Positions 1 through 6,798 of a DNA stretch of 28,084 nt are shown here, one piece after another. Below the pieces are notes generated by a model. It searched no databases and was not told the DNA's origin. It saw only the letters and a program-made list of their open reading frames with translations. The position numbers and the translations under genes are program-made. The first letter of the stretch is position 1; every line of letters starts with the position of its first letter. The stretch covers positions 1-28,084 of the forward strand of contig JAHZEA010000021.1 of assembly GCA_019422065.1 (NCBI GenBank), read 5' to 3'. The stretch comes from Lachnospiraceae bacterium. Lineage in GTDB: Bacteria > Bacillota > Clostridia > Lachnospirales > Anaerotignaceae.

Positions 1-72
1 TGGGGTATCGCCAAGCGGTAAGGCAACGGATTCTGATTCCGTCATTCGCAGGTTCAAATCCTGCTACCCTAG
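1..72 (+). tRNA. tRNA-Gln (anticodon CTG)
   Basis: A complete cloverleaf can be drawn. The acceptor stem is TGGGGTA with TACCCTA (one G-U pair), the anticodon stem is ACGGA/TCCGT with loop TTCTGAT, and the T arm is GCAGG-TTCAAAT-CCTGC. The loop gives anticodon CTG, which reads CAG (glutamine). The discriminator base is G72, usual for tRNA-Gln. CCA is not encoded. The gene starts at the first base of the window, so its promoter and any upstream tRNAs lie outside. It sits 5 bases before tRNA-Phe and is probably co-transcribed with it. Confidence 0.95.
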
Positions 73-77
73 TTTTT

Positions 78-150
<73 letters not shown>

Positions 151-153
151 CTT

Positions 154-190
154 AACCCTTTAGTAAATGCTAAAGGGTTTATTTTTTTTT
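154..190 (+). terminator. Rho-independent terminator of the tRNA operon
   Basis: Perfect 10-bp stem AACCCTTTAG/CTAAAGGGTT (154-163 with 170-179), 6-nt loop, then an almost unbroken T run to 190. It begins four bases after the tRNA-Phe discriminator. Confidence 0.92.
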
Positions 191-250
191 GTTTTAAATT
201 TAGAAAATTTTTGACATTACTTAATAACTTGATTATTATTTTTAAATAAT

Positions 251-279
251 AAAAGCGCAGTTTTAAAATCTGCGCTTTT
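251..279 (-). terminator. Terminator of the small exported-protein gene (bidirectional form)
   Basis: Ten-bp stem AAAAGCGCAG/CTGCGCTTTT (251-260 with 270-279) with a 9-nt AT loop. T runs are available on both strands, so it can end the minus-strand gene and back up the tRNA terminator. Confidence 0.85.
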
Positions 280-311
280 TATATTTATTTCATTTTAGAC
301 ACATAATTAGA

Positions 312-584
312 TTATGTTGATTCTTTGATTAATATGTATTTATTGTGATTTTTAATTTCACATCCAGAGTTAATGTCCTGAATTATATCTGTTCTGATAT
401 ATACTTTTCCACCCTTTATTACAGCTCCGTTATCATATGTATTAATTTTATTTATCTTGTTTAATTTTACGTTTTTTGAGGTTATAGCGTAATGTTTTGT
501 ATAGCTTGTTTGAGTAAAAGACAGTAACAAGACTGAAATCAGCACGCTTGCCACGGTTATATAAACTGTTTTTAATATGCACAT
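312..584 (-). CDS. Small exported or membrane-anchored protein, unknown function
   Basis: Encodes about 90 residues. I place the start at the ATG at 584, 7 bases after an AGAGG ribosome binding site; the in-frame GTG at 590 is too close to that site. Residues about 5-25 form one hydrophobic stretch (VYITVASVLISVLLLSF), so the protein is either exported by a signal peptide or held by one N-terminal helix with the rest outside. The C-terminal part (GAVIKGGKVYIRTDII) faintly resembles one strand-turn unit of the copper amine oxidase N-terminal/stalk domains common on clostridial surface proteins, but this is weak. The gene is transcribed away from the XRE regulator at 718 and its promoter overlaps that regulator's putative operator. 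No function can be assigned. Confidence 0.6.
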   Translation of the reverse strand: MCILKTVYITVASVLISVLLLSFTQTSYTKHYAITSKNVKLNKINKINTYDNGAVIKGGKVYIRTDIIQDINSGCEIKNHNKYILIKEST

Positions 585-647
585 TTTCACACCTCTTATT
601 TGTTGTATGCATAATTTTTTCCTTATAAAAGCATAATTAATAAAAAT

Positions 648-676
648 ATTTTACTGCAAAATGCGGTTAAAGTCAA
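648..676 (-). promoter_or_regulatory. Sigma-A type promoter for the small exported-protein gene
   Basis: Read on the minus strand: -35 TTGACT (671-676), 17-bp spacer, -10 TAAAAT (648-653). The -35 overlaps the 21-bp palindrome at 675-695, and a third half-site (661-667) lies in the spacer. This is the layout of a repressor-controlled promoter. Confidence 0.65.
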
Positions 677-695
677 TACCGCATAATGCGGTATT
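675..695. promoter_or_regulatory. Perfect palindromic operator between divergent genes
   Basis: AATACCGCAT-A-ATGCGGTATT is a perfect 10-bp inverted repeat around one base. A further copy of the half-site, ATGCGGT, lies at 661-667, so three half-sites fall within 35 bp. The palindrome is 22 bases upstream of the XRE start codon at 718. Autoregulation by that protein is inferred from position; the XRE family commonly binds such palindromes. Confidence 0.7.
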
Positions 696-717
696 ATATA
701 CTTCTAATGGTGATTTT

Positions 718-918
718 ATGTATAAAAGGATAAGGGATTTAAGAGAAGACAATGACCTTACTCAAAAGCAGGTATCGGCATATCTTCACTGCTCTCAGCA
801 GGTATACAGTAATTATGAGTTGGGACAGAGGGATATTCCTACAGCTGTTTTAATTGCCTTGGCTAAGTTTTATAATACAAGTACTGACTATATTTTGGGA
901 CTGACAGATGAAAAATAA
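718..918 (+). CDS. XRE-family helix-turn-helix transcriptional regulator
   Basis: A 66-residue, single-domain DNA-binding protein of the Cro/C1 (HTH_3) type. The ATG at 718 follows a GGTGA site; the upstream ATG at 661 would make the N-terminus run through the palindromic operator and is not family-like. The domain fills the protein: helix 1 IRDLREDN, turn and helix 2 LTQKQVSAYL, recognition helix SQQVYSNYELGQR, then LIALAKFYNTSTDYILGLTD, the typical ending of this family in Clostridia. It has no ligand or protease domain. It is divergent from the small exported-protein gene and is probably an autorepressor that also controls that neighbour. The MATE gene follows 34 bases later and may be co-transcribed, in which case the regulator could also govern efflux. 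Confidence 0.9.
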   Translation: MYKRIRDLREDNDLTQKQVSAYLHCSQQVYSNYELGQRDIPTAVLIALAKFYNTSTDYILGLTDEK

Positions 919-952
919 TTTTGTTTTGTACCTTACTAAGGGGAGATTTTAA

Positions 953-2302
953 TTGGCGCTTAAAAAAGATTTAACAGTGGGAAACTTAAATACTCAGATT
1001 TTCATGTTTGCACTGCCTATAATTATTTCAAATCTTTTTCAGGCTATGTATAATGCTGTTGATATGTATTTTGTTGGAAAATATCTTACTACTGCGGCAA
1101 CAGCGGCTGTTTCTGTAAGTGGGCCTATAATGAATGTGCTTTTAATGGCTGTATCCGGAATGGGATTGGGTGTTACAATTATACTTGGCCGGCTTGTGGG
1201 TACAGGGGATAATGAGAGAATAAAAAAGACCGCTAATACGGCTATTGTTATATTTTTAATTTCAGCTGTAATACTGTCATCAGCAGGAATAATGCTTTCC
1301 CCTTTGATTTTAAGGGTTGTTTATACTCCCCAAGAGGCATTTTTGCAGGCTCTTTATTATTTAAGAATAGTTTTTGCAGGAATGATATTTACTTTAGGTT
1401 ATAATCTTGTATGTGCAATCCAAAGAGGTTTTGGCGATTCAAAAAGCTCTATGTATTTTGTACTGGCTTCTACAATTACAAATATTGTGCTTGATTACAT
1501 ATTTATTGCTGTTTTAAATACTGGTGTTGAAGGTGCGGCTTATGCTACTGTTATAAGTCAAGGAGTATCTTTTGTATTAAGCATTATATATTTTAGAAGG
1601 AAGAAGCATATTGTAACATTCAGCCCAAAGGATTTTTGTTTTGATAAAAAAATAGCGCTGGATATTATAAAAATAGGCCTTCCCAGCGCTTTTCAGCAGG
1701 CAACGGTTAACATAGCTTATGTAGCATTAAACGGTATAGTAAACAGTTATGGCCTTTATGCAAGTGCGGCTTATGGAATATGTGTAAAGCTGGACAGCTT
1801 TGCCGTTTTGCCATGCAGTGCAGTTAATGATGCAGTTTCGGCTGTAAGCAGTCAGAATTTAGGTGTAGGTCAAAAAGAAAGGGCAATTAAAGGCATTAAA
1901 GTAGGAAGAAAAATACTTATTCCGTTTAATATATTCCTTATGGCTGTTATGTTCTTTTTTGGCGGAAAGCTGGTTTGTTTATTTAATACAGACCCAAATG
2001 TAATATATATGGCTCACAAATACATTAAAATATCATGTATAATGTATATTTTTTATGCCATATACTACCCGCTTATGGGCTTTATTAAAGGAACGGGAAA
2101 CGCTGTTTTTACACTGCTTAACACAATAGCGGCACAGCTTATTATACGTGTACCAGTAGCTTATTTTTGTGCAAAGGTATTAGGTTTAGGCTTTTATGGA
2201 GCGGCAGTGGCATGGATAATAGCGCCTATATTTTCTAATACGGTATATACAATTTACTTAAAAAGCGGAAAGTGGGATAAAAGCTCAAAAATGCATAATT
2301 AA
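953..2302 (+). CDS. MATE family multidrug/solute exporter
   Basis: A 449-residue integral membrane protein of the multidrug and toxic compound extrusion family (MepA/NorM type), expected to export cationic drugs or metabolites using a Na+ or H+ gradient. The start is a TTG at 953, placed 7 bases after AGGGGAG. About twelve hydrophobic helices are visible in two similar halves. Family features include the first helix region (FALPIIISNLFQAMYNAVDM) with the conserved Pro and the following VGK, and GMGLGVTIILGRLVGTGD after helix 2. The length is normal. It lies directly downstream of the XRE regulator (34-bp gap, no terminator seen), which suggests joint transcription. The substrate cannot be told from sequence. 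No convincing terminator follows. Confidence 0.92.
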   Translation: MALKKDLTVGNLNTQIFMFALPIIISNLFQAMYNAVDMYFVGKYLTTAATAAVSVSGPIMNVLLMAVSGMGLGVTIILGRLVGTGDNERIKKTANTAIVIFLISAVILSSAGIMLSPLILRVVYTPQEAFLQALYYLRIVFAGMIFTLGYNLVCAIQRGFGDSKSSMYFVLASTITNIVLDYIFIAVLNTGVEGAAYATVISQGVSFVLSIIYFRRKKHIVTFSPKDFCFDKKIALDIIKIGLPSAFQQATVNIAYVALNGIVNSYGLYASAAYGICVKLDSFAVLPCSAVNDAVSAVSSQNLGVGQKERAIKGIKVGRKILIPFNIFLMAVMFFFGGKLVCLFNTDPNVIYMAHKYIKISCIMYIFYAIYYPLMGFIKGTGNAVFTLLNTIAAQLIIRVPVAYFCAKVLGLGFYGAAVAWIIAPIFSNTVYTIYLKSGKWDKSSKMHN

Positions 2303-2401
2303 GTATTTTACAAAATGTTGAGTTTATAATTAATGAAAAAGATATAAAAAAAGTTACGAAAATAATGCTTTATTTTTGTTGTATGTTTGGAAAAGGTTGT
2401 A

Positions 2402-2430
2402 TTGACTTAGTTAATTTTTAGATATAAAAT
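2402..2430 (+). promoter_or_regulatory. Sigma-A promoter of ridA
   Basis: TTGACT (2402-2407), 17-bp spacer, TAAAAT (2425-2430). It lies about 55 bases before the ridA start, giving a leader of roughly 48 nt. Confidence 0.65.
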
Positions 2431-2484
2431 AATTTTATAAGTTATTAAAACTATTAAAATTTTTTACTTAGAGAGGTGCGAAAA

Positions 2485-2865
2485 ATGTTAAAATTTACAT
2501 CAACAGAAAACGCTCCTGCAGCTATCGGACCATATTCACAGGCTGTAGAGGTAAACGGTCTTCTTTTTGCTTCAGGTCAGGTTGCTCTTATGCCTGGTAC
2601 AGGTGAAATCGCTGGCAAGACAATTGAGGAGCAGACAGAAAGAGTTTGCCAGAACATTAAAGCTATTCTTGAGGCTAATGGTCTTGGTTTTGAAGATGTT
2701 GTTAAAACAACATGCTTCCTTGCAGACATAAATGATTTTGGCGCATTTAATGAAATTTACGGTAAATATTTCGTAAGCAAACCAGCACGTTCATGTGTTG
2801 CTGTTAAGGATTTACCTAAAAAACTTCTTTGCGAAGTAGAAATTATAGCTGCAATGAAGAAATAA
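2485..2865 (+). CDS. ridA: RidA family reactive enamine/imine deaminase
   Basis: A 126-residue RidA (YjgF/YER057c/UK114) protein, the usual family length. RidA hydrolyses reactive 2-aminoacrylate and related enamine/imine intermediates released by PLP enzymes such as threonine and serine dehydratases, forming ammonia and a 2-keto acid, in the cytosol as a trimer. Visible family elements are the N-terminal APAAIGPYSQAV, ASGQVALMPGTGEI, and the C-terminal PARSCVAVKDLPKK, whose Arg is the substrate carboxylate ligand, then LCEVEIIA. I use the ATG at 2485, 8 bases after AGAGG, rather than the in-frame GTG at 2476 that overlaps this site. The gene has its own promoter and terminator. The convergent neighbour is a YheO/DauR-like regulator; RidA and such regulators often occur together near amino-acid catabolism genes. 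Confidence 0.95.
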   Translation: MLKFTSTENAPAAIGPYSQAVEVNGLLFASGQVALMPGTGEIAGKTIEEQTERVCQNIKAILEANGLGFEDVVKTTCFLADINDFGAFNEIYGKYFVSKPARSCVAVKDLPKKLLCEVEIIAAMKK

Positions 2866-2877
2866 TTAAACAATAAT

Positions 2878-2909
2878 AAAAAAGCCGTGCTTTAAAGCAT
2901 GGCTTTTTT
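2878..2909 (+). terminator. Terminator of ridA
   Basis: AAAAGCC(G/A)TGCTT-TA-AAGCATGGCTTTTTT: a long stem with one non-Watson-Crick pair and a T6 tail, 13 bases after the stop codon. Confidence 0.9.
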
Positions 2910-3033
2910 GTATTTCGGTTTGTTTACTCTCTCTTCTTTTTTGGTATGGTTTTTAATGTTGTTTAATAAATATTGTTGGGACTAAAATTTTTTGCACAGC
3001 CTAAAATTTAAACCGCCGACCTTAAATTAAAAA

Positions 3034-3705
3034 TCAGCCTTTTTTGGATATGTTTCTTATGTGCATATATACGGTGTTTTTTGATATGCCCATCATATCA
3101 GCAATTTTTACTACTGAATCTTTAAAGTTAAATATGCCTTTATCGTTAAGTATGGCTATTATCTCTTTATTTTTGTTGGATGTTGTAATGTTACGGTCGT
3201 TATATACTATGTCAGAGGCTTCTTTAAGCGAAATTTTAAGTAATTCATCAACATCATCAACAAAGCTTTCGGCAAAAGCGGTATTATGGCTGTCTGAACT
3301 GTTTATACTGAATTTAGCAAGTACGTCTGACAGAGGAGTATTAAGATAGTAGTTAATGCAAAGTAAACCGATTATATATCCTTTTTCGCCTATAATGGCT
3401 ATAGAGCAGCTTTTAAGCGGTATGCCGTCCATTGTTTTATTAAAATACGACATGTGTTTTTGAGATTCGTTTTCACTAAGACTTTTAACCATAGAAAGAC
3501 CAAGGTCTGTTATAGGGGAGCCTTCTTTTCTGCCTGTATGCTGCCCGTTTATAATTTTAATAACAGAATGTTCAAGATTTCCTAAGCTGTGAATTACTAT
3601 TTCACAGCCCTCGCCTAAATACTCAGCAAGACCTTCGGCCAGTATTTTATACGAGTTTAGTATAGCATAGTCAGCCTTTGATAATGAAACCGGTTTTTGC
3701 TTCAT
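3034..3705 (-). CDS. YheO/DauR-like transcriptional regulator (PAS-like + HTH)
   Basis: A 223-residue regulator. Residues about 13-130 match the YheO-like PAS domain (AEGLAEYLGEGCEIVIHSL, then HSVIKIINGQHTGRKEGSPITDL, a signature part of the family). Residues about 160-221 form the HTH_22 DNA-binding domain, with recognition region IADMMGISKNTVYMHIRNI. The best-known member, DauR, represses D-arginine catabolism genes in Pseudomonas; the ligand here is unknown. The start at 3705 is well supported by AGGAGGT 7 bases upstream. It is transcribed toward ridA. Given that neighbour, control of a D-amino-acid or enamine-producing pathway is plausible but inferred; no catabolic enzyme lies beside it. 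Confidence 0.85.
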   Translation of the reverse strand: MKQKPVSLSKADYAILNSYKILAEGLAEYLGEGCEIVIHSLGNLEHSVIKIINGQHTGRKEGSPITDLGLSMVKSLSENESQKHMSYFNKTMDGIPLKSCSIAIIGEKGYIIGLLCINYYLNTPLSDVLAKFSINSSDSHNTAFAESFVDDVDELLKISLKEASDIVYNDRNITTSNKNKEIIAILNDKGIFNFKDSVVKIADMMGISKNTVYMHIRNISKKG

Positions 3706-3770
3706 AAATTTTACCTCCTAACAAAATAGTTTATTTAAAGAACATTATTTTACTGAGTAATTATATTTTT

Positions 3771-3798
3771 AGTATATACGAATTTTTCAGAATATCAA
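3771..3798 (-). promoter_or_regulatory. Promoter of the YheO/DauR-like regulator
   Basis: On the minus strand TTGATA (3793-3798), 16-bp spacer, TATACT (3771-3776), about 65 bases before the start codon. Confidence 0.45.
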
Positions 3799-3816
3799 TA
3801 GATTTTAAATAAAATA

Positions 3817-3845
3817 TTGACAATTTTAATATTTTGAACAATAAT
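3817..3845 (+). promoter_or_regulatory. Candidate sigma-A promoter upstream of the 58-residue gene
   Basis: TTGACA (3817-3822), 17-bp spacer, AATAAT (3840-3845). It would give a leader of about 195 nt before the GTG at 4048. The 342-base gap 3706-4047 otherwise holds the minus-strand promoter of the regulator and a possible sigma-E-like site (ATA at 3882-3884, 15 bases, CATACTCT at 3900-3907). Confidence 0.4.
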
Positions 3846-4047
3846 TAAAGTAATTTTTTTAATTAAACATACTAATTTTGTATAAGTGCTGATTTATGCC
3901 ATACTCTGAAACGGTCTTATTTAATAGATTTAATGTTTAAGTGCAGTTTTTTATGGGTGTCTATACTTATGAAATAAATAAGCATAAACACACATTTATT
4001 TTTTAATTAAGTATGAAAATATATTACAAACTAGGGAGAGGAAAAAA

Positions 4048-4224
4048 GTGTCAAAGAAAATATCTGAGTTTGACAGGTATGAAAGAATGAAAAGGCTTGA
4101 AAAAGAGGCTGAGGCGGAAAAGAGAAAATCTGACATAGGTTATGGCAGAAAAAACAAAAAAAGCAGGGGGATGCAGCAGACAAAAGGCCGGTTTATGGAT
4201 TTTGACGACGATTATGATTATTGA
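4048..4224 (+). CDS. Small, highly charged protein (58 residues), unknown
   Basis: GTG start at 4048, six bases after AGAGG in a purine-rich ribosome binding site, then 58 codons to TGA at 4222-4224. The protein begins MSKKISEFDRYERMKRLEKE. Residues about 7-27 are a likely charged helix, a Lys/Arg/Gly-rich middle follows (GYGRKNKKSRG), and the end is strongly acidic and aromatic (FMDFDDDYDY). There are no membrane segments or cysteines. It has its own terminator at 4268 and sits just before spoIIE. The mixed basic-then-acidic layout suggests binding to nucleic acid or a protein partner, but no family was recognised. Ribosome site, codon use like its neighbours and a following terminator make it a real gene. 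Confidence 0.7.
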   Translation: MSKKISEFDRYERMKRLEKEAEAEKRKSDIGYGRKNKKSRGMQQTKGRFMDFDDDYDY

Positions 4225-4267
4225 TTATAATAGAGCACTATTTATTTAACTGTTTTTTACAGGCATT

Positions 4268-4303
4268 AAAAAGGGATATATATTTTTTATATATTCCTTT
4301 TTT
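4268..4303 (+). terminator. Terminator between the 58-residue gene and spoIIE
   Basis: AAAAAGG(G)ATATATA paired with TATATAT(T)CCTTTTTT: a 15-bp stem with one G-T wobble, T-rich loop and T6 end. It isolates the small gene from spoIIE. Confidence 0.8.
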
Positions 4304-4305
4304 GT

Positions 4306-4339
4306 TTCGGCAAATTATGACAGCCCCTTTAATTATAAT
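4306..4339 (+). promoter_or_regulatory. Candidate Spo0A-controlled promoter of spoIIE
   Basis: TATAAT at 4334-4339 is preceded 21 bases upstream by TTCGGCA (4306-4312), one mismatch from the inverted 0A box TTCGACA. The box would fall at about -40 to -34. In B. subtilis, spoIIE uses a Spo0A-activated sigma-A promoter with an unusually long -35/-10 spacing, which this layout resembles. The predicted start (about 4345) leaves almost no leader before the ribosome binding site, so the call is tentative. Confidence 0.4.
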
Positions 4340-4358
4340 ACCCATAGAGGTGATAATT

Positions 4359-6737
4359 ATGATTAAAACGGCTGAAAAAAATACCGGTGGGCTGTCGGAA
4401 AACACAGCGGATGCAAAATGCGTTAAAACAAGTTCCGCTTTAATTAATATAAAGCTTTTTATTAAGCCGCTTTTATGCTGTACCCTTGCTTTGCTTATGG
4501 GCAGGCTAAGCTTAATAGGCGGCATGAGCCCGGCGGGAATTGCCTTTTGCTGGGCACTAACGGGAAAGAGTACTTTGTTTTATCCGGCATGCTTGTTTTC
4601 GCTTTTGGGGTATATGTCCAAGGGTTCACAAGGTTTAATACAGTATATGTCATCGCTTTTTTTTGTTATTATACTGGGCTTTGCTTTAGAAAAAAGAATA
4701 CAGGCTCTAAGCAATTTAAAAAAAGCCGTATTTCCGGCTATATGTGTATTTTTAGGCGGAATAGTATATTTTTTATATGCCGGTGGCACGTACATAATAA
4801 TTAAATCTGTTTTTGAATCGGTGTTTTGTGCCGGACTGTATTTTGTGTTTTATAAGGGTACCGAAATAGCCGAAAAAGGTATTAAACTGCCGCTTACACA
4901 AAGCAATCAGGCTATTGTTTTGTTTATAACAGCTTTAATTGCTGCGTCATTTACAGGTGTTAAAATAGCTGTGTTTGACTTGCGAACGGTTATTTGTGTA
5001 TTTGTTATACTTTCGGTAGGAATATCATTTTCGTTCTCTGCTGCGGCTTTTGGCGTAATGCTTGGGTTTGTGCTTCTATTAAGCGGCGGAGCTGATGAGG
5101 CGTTTTTTGGCATGATATGTCTTTCATCCCTTATGTGCGGGCTTTTTAGCAGGGGAAGCAAAACATCTTCTCTTATATCTTTTGCCTCAGGCGGTGTTAT
5201 AGCGGCTTTTTATTCAGGCATGACATCGGATATTTCAATGGCTGTTTCGGCTGTACTTGGAGCGTGTATTTTTCTTATTGCGCCGGAGAGAGTTTTTGGA
5301 GTATTAAAAAAATTAAGCGAAGCAAAAGCCGAGGATGTTTCGATGTATATGGAAAATGCCAAAGATTTGTTTGATACCCAAAGCAGGAACTTTGCCTCAG
5401 CATTTCGCAGTCTTGCTGAAGCCTTTGAGCCGGAAAAAGAGCTTACAACTGAGACACCTCGCAAAAAGAACGATGCAATTATAGACGATGCCGCAGGAAG
5501 GGTATGCCGTGACTGCACAATGAGTGTTTACTGCTGGAATATTAAAAGCTGTGAGACATTAAGCGGCTTTTATTCACTTATAGGCCAGTACGACAAAAAT
5601 GGCATGGCCGATGAAAGCGAAATGCCTGAAGAATTTAAGCTTTACTGCATTAAACCTAAAAAGCTGTGTGAAGCTGTTAATATTTCCTGTCGTGTGCTTA
5701 AAAATAGCGCCCTTTGGTACAGTCGTTTTGTAAAAAGCAGAAGCGTTATATCCGAACAGCTTTATTCAGTTGCAAATATTATAGACGGAATGGCTAAAAA
5801 TGCAAAAATAGACGATATACCATCAGCGGCGGAAGCTGACGAGATTAAACGGCGCATTGTTTCAGCAGGGGTTAGTGCGGAGCAGGTATATGTTTTTAAA
5901 GAGCCTTCCGGAAGGCGTATTATAAATATAAAACGTAAAAAATGCGCCTTTGAAAGCGGTGACTGCACAGCTGTTATACTGCCTATAGTTAATTCCGTTT
6001 GCTCAGGCAGTTTTGTTAAAAGCTCTGCCATGTGCGGAAAAGGAAACGATTTATGCACAATAACTTTAAGGCAGGCCGACAGCTTTGGCTTTAAATACAG
6101 CGTAAGCGCTCAAAAGCGTTACGACAGCGATGTATCAGGGGACAGCTATTTGGTTGAAGAAAACTCCAACGGTATTCTTACAGTTGCCGTAAGTGACGGA
6201 ATGGGCTCTGGTAAAGCGGCTAAAGACGAAAGCTCGGAAGCCCTTAGGCTGTTAAGCAAGTTTTCATCCTCAGGCTTTGACGCAGGCCTTTCGGCTGGAA
6301 TATTAAATACTGTTTTACTTGGCCGTGGCGACGGGGAGCTTTTTACAACCCTTGATGTATGCTGTATAAACATGTATACAGGCAGAGGGCGCCTTATTAA
6401 AAACGGCGGTTCAACGGCTTTTATAATCAGGGACGGAAAAGTAACTTCTATTCGCTCTACATCATTGCCTATAGGAATACTTAAAGATGTTGACTCGGAC
6501 ATAACGGAGTTTAATTTAACCGATGGCGATATACTGCTTATGGTAACAGACGGGGTTATTGATTTTACCGGAAGTCAAAGCGACGAATCATTTATTGAAA
6601 AAACTGTGCGTAAAAACAGAAGCAGTGATATTTCAACACTTTCACAGGCAGTTATTAACGAAGCTGTTAAGGCGCAAAATGGCAGATGCAAAGACGATAT
6701 GCTTTGCGTATGCGTTAAAATATTTGAAAAACGATAG
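4359..6737 (+). CDS. spoIIE: Stage II sporulation protein E (membrane PP2C phosphatase)
   Basis: A 792-residue SpoIIE. It dephosphorylates SpoIIAA-P, which releases sigma-F in the forespore, and helps position the polar septum. I start at the ATG at 4359, 6-7 bases after AGAGGTG; the open frame runs upstream to 4221 but through a terminator. Residues about 27-305 hold roughly ten hydrophobic helices. The middle domain has a Cys cluster: VCRDC (C383, C386), C392 and C398, a pattern typical of SpoIIE. The C-terminal PP2C domain shows VAVSDGMGSGKAA (metal-binding D613), LGRGDGELFTTLDV, NGGSTAFIIRDGK, LPIGIL and MVTDGVID (D731, D735). All key residues are present, so it should be active. Its presence is the strongest sign that the organism makes endospores. 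A terminator follows directly. Confidence 0.95.
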   Translation: MIKTAEKNTGGLSENTADAKCVKTSSALINIKLFIKPLLCCTLALLMGRLSLIGGMSPAGIAFCWALTGKSTLFYPACLFSLLGYMSKGSQGLIQYMSSLFFVIILGFALEKRIQALSNLKKAVFPAICVFLGGIVYFLYAGGTYIIIKSVFESVFCAGLYFVFYKGTEIAEKGIKLPLTQSNQAIVLFITALIAASFTGVKIAVFDLRTVICVFVILSVGISFSFSAAAFGVMLGFVLLLSGGADEAFFGMICLSSLMCGLFSRGSKTSSLISFASGGVIAAFYSGMTSDISMAVSAVLGACIFLIAPERVFGVLKKLSEAKAEDVSMYMENAKDLFDTQSRNFASAFRSLAEAFEPEKELTTETPRKKNDAIIDDAAGRVCRDCTMSVYCWNIKSCETLSGFYSLIGQYDKNGMADESEMPEEFKLYCIKPKKLCEAVNISCRVLKNSALWYSRFVKSRSVISEQLYSVANIIDGMAKNAKIDDIPSAAEADEIKRRIVSAGVSAEQVYVFKEPSGRRIINIKRKKCAFESGDCTAVILPIVNSVCSGSFVKSSAMCGKGNDLCTITLRQADSFGFKYSVSAQKRYDSDVSGDSYLVEENSNGILTVAVSDGMGSGKAAKDESSEALRLLSKFSSSGFDAGLSAGILNTVLLGRGDGELFTTLDVCCINMYTGRGRLIKNGGSTAFIIRDGKVTSIRSTSLPIGILKDVDSDITEFNLTDGDILLMVTDGVIDFTGSQSDESFIEKTVRKNRSSDISTLSQAVINEAVKAQNGRCKDDMLCVCVKIFEKR

Positions 6738-6752
6738 GCTATAATGTATTAT

Positions 6753-6784
6753 AGACATATCCTCTTTAGGGTATGTCTTTTTTT
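6753..6784 (+). terminator. Terminator between spoIIE and tilS
   Basis: AGACATATCC/GGGTATGTCT (6753-6762 with 6769-6778, one T-G wobble), loop TCTTTA, T run to 6784. The T run ends one base before the ACGGAGG ribosome site of tilS (6785-6791), so transcripts entering tilS must either read through it or start very close by. Confidence 0.88.
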
Positions 6785-6798
6785 ACGGAGGTATTAAA

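Noticed and set aside
661..717. Upstream ATG at 661 as the start of the XRE regulator
   Set aside because: The extra 19 residues run through the palindromic operator, and the 718 start has a ribosome site and a family-like N-terminus.
4221..4358. N-terminal extension of SpoIIE from 4221
   Set aside because: It would be translated through a strong terminator hairpin (4268-4303) and lacks a ribosome site; ATG 4359 has one.
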